Under the pieces are notes generated by a model, which ran no database searches, was not told the origin of the DNA, and was given only the letters and a program-made list of their open reading frames with translations. Below, in pieces: positions 13,198 through 16,032 of a stretch of 16,032 nt of DNA (position 1 is its first letter; every line of letters begins with the position of its first letter). This DNA is from Flavobacteriales bacterium. GTDB lineage: Bacteria > Bacteroidota > Bacteroidia > NS11-12g > UBA955. The stretch is taken from positions 1 through 16,032 of the forward strand of contig CANIZU010000024.1 of the NCBI GenBank assembly GCA_947472115.1. The letters are read 5' to 3'. The position numbers were made by a program, and so were the translations under genes.

Positions 13198-15918
13198 ATG
13201 CAGAAAATCAAGGTCGGTATCTTTTTTGGTGGACAGTCGCGAGAGCGAGAAGTTTCTTTTGCGGGCGGTAGAACGGTCTACGACAACCTGAATAAAGAAC
13301 TATTTGAAGCCATTCCCATTTTTGTTGATTCATTCGGAAACTTTTGTCTTCTGAATTGGGAACACGTTTATAAAGGGAGTATCCGTGATTTTTATCCGCC
13401 TACATTTTTACATTCAGCAACCGGACAACGGGTCAACTGCTTACCCGAATTGCCACATGGCTTTCAGGTGTATGCTGAGAGTTTGGAAAGGTTAGAAAAC
13501 AATAGAGATGCGCAGTTAGAACTATTGCGGGAAATTGGCAAACCCTTGGAAGCGCATGAATTTTCCACCAACATTGACTTTGCTTTTCTTGCCCTACACG
13601 GCACCCATGGTGAAGATGGCAGCATTCAAGGTGTACTGGAATGGTATGGCATCCCTTATTCTGGCTCAGGTATTCTGCCCTCAGCTCTAGGAATCAACAA
13701 AGCCATTCAAAAAGATTTTCAAACCACTGCCGGTCTTTTTGTAAATGAGTTCAATACCCTAACTAAAAAAACATGGTTTTCAACTTCGGAAGAAGAAAGA
13801 AAATCGTTGTTCATACAATTCAACATTGAATTTGGAGAGAAGTTCGTGATCAAACCCGCGCATCAGGGTTCTTCATTGGGCGTCAGCATCCTAAAACATC
13901 CCGATTTTGAAGCTTTTTGCGATGCAATGAATTTGGCTTTTTTCCATTTGGCTTTGCCTCAACATCAATGGCAACAAATGGACACGGATGCACAGATTAT
14001 TTACATTAAACAGCTAACCGACTTGCGCAGCGGATTGGGTTTACCGCTTATCGCCGATGGTCAAATTTTCCATTTGCCTGATGCTTTGATGGATTACATC
14101 GAAATCAGGCTACAGACGGCGGATAGCATCAACCTACAATCAACTGATAGTGAATCTATTGCATTGATTGAATCTTTAATTGAGGGAAAAGAATTTAGTT
14201 GCATCGTAGTAGCAGACGAATCGGGAATTCCCTTTGCACTGCCGCCGACTGAAATCAGAAAAAATAGCGACTTATTTGATTATCGTAGTAAATATTTACC
14301 AGGCTTAAGCAATAAAGTCACCCCCATTGAAGTATCAGCTGAGCTCATAGATGACATCAGACTTTCTTGTTGTCAGTTATACAATCATTTCGGGTTTGAG
14401 GTATATGCTAGAATTGATGGTTTCATAGATAATAGAGGCGAGATTTTCTTAAACGACCCCAATACTACGAGTGGTATGATGCCATCATCGTTCTTTTTCC
14501 ACCAAGCGGCGGAGATCGGATTGAGTCCGAGTGCTTTTTTGACGTTGATTTATTTTAATTCATTGAGGGCTAGAATTCAGAGCCACCCCAAAGGTCAAAA
14601 ATTCGAGAGTTTATTACAGCGTAGTCAGGAGTTATTAACTGGCAGCCATGGATCTTCGGCGGTGAAAAAGAAAATCGCTGTGGTGATGGGTGGATATAGT
14701 TTCGAACGACACATTTCGATGGAAAGTGGACGAAACATTTACGAAAAATTGAGCAGCAGTGAAGAATTCGAGCCGATTCCTTTGTTTTTAACGGGCGATA
14801 TTCATTCTTACAGATTATTTCATTTGCCAATCAACATGATGTTGAAGGACAATGCGGATGACATTCGGGACAAGATTTTACATTATTCGGAGAATCCGGT
14901 TTTGGCAGAAATTCAGCAAGAAAGTCGCGACTTAACAAAATCTGTATTGGGATCTGCTCCAATGTATAAACCGAGCGAAGTATCTGTTTCTGAACTACCC
15001 AATTTGTGCGAAGGGGTATTTATCGCTTTACATGGCAGACCAGGAGAAGATGGCACCATACAGGCCGATTTAACGCGTTTGGGCCTTTATTTCAATGGCA
15101 GCGAGAGTGAGGCATCATCGGTAACGATTAACAAATTTGAGACGAACAAAAAACTCCGCGAGATGGGCTTTTTGGTCGCTGAGCACCAATTGGTTTCCAA
15201 ATCTGAATGGCAATTAAGAGGTTTGGATTTATGTAATGAGATTTCGTCAAAATATGGGCTTCCGTTGATTGCCAAACCGGCAGATGATGGATGTAGTGCT
15301 GCAGTGAGAAAAATCAAATCGGCTGAAGAATTGAATTTGTTCATGGAGGCGATTTTCCGGGATGAGGCGTCGTTAAGCGCCGCACTTTGCGCAGCGCTTA
15401 ACGTGAAACCCAACGATGAGATGCCGCAAAAATCGGAACTCCTCATTGAACAATTCATTGACCGAGCAGGAGCCGCTAAATTCCTAGAAGTCACGGGCGG
15501 CATGCTAACCTCGTACGACAAAAACGGAGATATCGTTTATGAAATATTCGAACCCTCTGAATCCCTTGCAGAAAGTGAAATCCTAAGTCTTGAAGAGAAA
15601 TTCTTGGCCGGACAAGGACAGAACTTAACCCCGTCTCGGTTCTCTAACAACCCTGAAGATCAGGTAAGAATCAGCAGCGAAGTCAGAAAAACACTTCAGA
15701 AAGTTGCAGTCGCACTCAATGTTACAGGCTATTGCAGAATTGATGCTTTTGTGAGAATTTTCGAAAACGGCAATGTGGAAACGATAATCATCGAAGTAAA
15801 TTCATTGCCCGGCATGACCCCTGCAACATGTATTTATCACCAAGCCGCAATCAACGGATACAAACCTTTTGAATTCATCAGAGAAATATTGAAATTTGGA
15901 GAAAATAGAACGGCGTGA
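13198..15918 (+). CDS. Tandem D-alanine-D-alanine ligase-like protein (two fused ATP-grasp units)
   Basis: At 906 residues this is nearly three times a normal Ddl (~300-370) and holds two complete ligase-like units. Copy 1 (1-~475): GGQSRERE with E16, HGTHGEDG (134-141), FVIKPAHQGSSLGVS with K219, omega-loop DYRSKYLPG (Y362), RID with D407, and NDPNTTSGM with D420/N422. Copy 2 (~490-906): GGYSFERHIS with E503, HGRPGEDG (612-619), AKPADDGCSAAV with K693, an omega-loop-like EEKFLAGQG (F802), RID with D849, and EVNSLPGM with E866/N868. Ddl joins two D-alanines using ATP for peptidoglycan precursors in the cytoplasm. Copy 1 keeps the substrate-side motifs but has Asp in place of the metal-binding Glu; copy 2 has the standard metal site but altered serine and tyrosine positions. 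Both reading frames are intact across the linker, so this is a real fusion, not a frameshifted duplication. The gene overlaps the PASTA gene by 4 bases. It may be the cell's only Ddl or a paralogue with another substrate. Confidence 0.92.
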   Translation: MQKIKVGIFFGGQSREREVSFAGGRTVYDNLNKELFEAIPIFVDSFGNFCLLNWEHVYKGSIRDFYPPTFLHSATGQRVNCLPELPHGFQVYAESLERLENNRDAQLELLREIGKPLEAHEFSTNIDFAFLALHGTHGEDGSIQGVLEWYGIPYSGSGILPSALGINKAIQKDFQTTAGLFVNEFNTLTKKTWFSTSEEERKSLFIQFNIEFGEKFVIKPAHQGSSLGVSILKHPDFEAFCDAMNLAFFHLALPQHQWQQMDTDAQIIYIKQLTDLRSGLGLPLIADGQIFHLPDALMDYIEIRLQTADSINLQSTDSESIALIESLIEGKEFSCIVVADESGIPFALPPTEIRKNSDLFDYRSKYLPGLSNKVTPIEVSAELIDDIRLSCCQLYNHFGFEVYARIDGFIDNRGEIFLNDPNTTSGMMPSSFFFHQAAEIGLSPSAFLTLIYFNSLRARIQSHPKGQKFESLLQRSQELLTGSHGSSAVKKKIAVVMGGYSFERHISMESGRNIYEKLSSSEEFEPIPLFLTGDIHSYRLFHLPINMMLKDNADDIRDKILHYSENPVLAEIQQESRDLTKSVLGSAPMYKPSEVSVSELPNLCEGVFIALHGRPGEDGTIQADLTRLGLYFNGSESEASSVTINKFETNKKLREMGFLVAEHQLVSKSEWQLRGLDLCNEISSKYGLPLIAKPADDGCSAAVRKIKSAEELNLFMEAIFRDEASLSAALCAALNVKPNDEMPQKSELLIEQFIDRAGAAKFLEVTGGMLTSYDKNGDIVYEIFEPSESLAESEILSLEEKFLAGQGQNLTPSRFSNNPEDQVRISSEVRKTLQKVAVALNVTGYCRIDAFVRIFENGNVETIIIEVNSLPGMTPATCIYHQAAINGYKPFEFIREILKFGENRTA
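15371..15403. repeat. Perfect 10-base inverted repeat inside copy 2 of the tandem ligase
   Basis: CGTTAAGCGC at 15371-15380 is followed by its exact complement GCGCTTAACG at 15394-15403, separated by 13 bases. It lies within codons for SLSAALCAALNV (residues ~725-736), in a loop region between the ATP-binding lysine motif and the LLIEQFI strand. It cannot be a terminator in the usual sense because it has no T run and sits mid-gene. Confidence 0.7.
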
Positions 15919-16032
15919 AAAACTGGATGTACAATATCGGACTAGGTGGCCTTTTCATTGCCATAATTCTTACGTTAAGTTACTTTGGACTTGATGCTTA
16001 TACACGGCACGGCGACAAAATAATTGTGCCTA
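15915..16032 (+). CDS. PASTA-domain membrane protein, N-terminal part (cut by window end)
   Basis: A GTG at 15915 shares GTGA with the stop of the tandem ligase, and the frame stays open to the window end (39 codons). An in-frame ATG at 15927 is an alternative start. The product has a short N-terminus (MKNWMYNIG), a single membrane helix (LGGLFIAIILTLSYFGL) and then DAYTRHGDKIIVP, the sequence that opens the first PASTA repeat in Bacteroidota single-pass PASTA proteins. PASTA domains bind muropeptides or beta-lactams in other phyla; here the protein would sit in the inner membrane with its repeats in the periplasm. The ligase-PASTA order is a familiar arrangement in this phylum and supports a peptidoglycan role for both. 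Confidence 0.85.
   Translation, partial: MKNWMYNIGLGGLFIAIILTLSYFGLDAYTRHGDKIIVP

Noticed and set aside
15087..15521. 144-codon reverse open frame inside the tandem ligase
   Set aside because: Antisense to conserved ATP-grasp motifs of copy 2; Ser/Ala/Leu-rich shadow without supporting signals.
13198..15918. The double ligase as a tandem gene duplication wrongly merged by an assembly error or frameshift
   Set aside because: The two halves are strongly diverged at both protein and DNA level and the frame is continuous through a plausible linker, so it is an old fusion.

Overview
The window is chromosomal sequence from a member of the Bacteroidota. Four things point there: a large secreted protein ending in the gliding-motility / type IX secretion C-terminal domain (CHU_C, type B sorting), a DUF5686 outer-membrane protein with a CarboxypepD_reg-like N-terminus, a tandem D-Ala-D-Ala ligase followed by a PASTA-domain gene, and repeated -7 promoter elements of the Bacteroidota form TAnnTTTG instead of sigma70 -10 boxes. 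Base composition is moderately AT-rich and gene density is high. No stretch over 300 bases lacks a gene. I see no insertion sequence, phage gene, CRISPR array, rRNA or replication origin. This looks like ordinary core and envelope gene content, not an island.

Layout. 1-95 is the 3' end of an unidentified forward gene, converging on a Bax inhibitor-1 family membrane protein (102-866, minus). Next on the minus strand is a 1210-residue secreted multidomain PKD-like protein (1039-4671). It diverges from a GT9/heptosyltransferase-like gene with conserved-looking cysteine clusters (4761-5834, plus). Then come a tRNA-Met(CAT) with a clear promoter and a strong intrinsic terminator (5898-6006), the DUF5686 protein (6085-8724, plus) and a secreted alpha/beta hydrolase (8859-10547, plus). 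The last converges on a minus-strand pair, M17 leucyl aminopeptidase then pdxA, which overlap by 8 bases (13060 back to 10624). Divergent from that pair is a 906-residue protein made of two D-Ala-D-Ala ligase-like units in tandem (13198-15918, plus). It overlaps by 4 bases the start of a PASTA-domain membrane protein cut by the window end.

How they fit together. The tandem ligase and PASTA protein are a probable peptidoglycan operon. The GT9 protein, DUF5686 protein, PKD/CHU_C protein and secreted hydrolase are envelope or surface functions. pdxA (vitamin B6 synthesis) and the M17 peptidase are cytoplasmic housekeeping genes.

The observations most worth following are the double Ddl protein, whose two copies each deviate at different active-site positions; a handful of perfect GC-rich palindromes inside coding sequence; and -7 elements placed so close to ATG codons that two genes are likely leaderless. 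I found nothing I would confidently call a new biological system.
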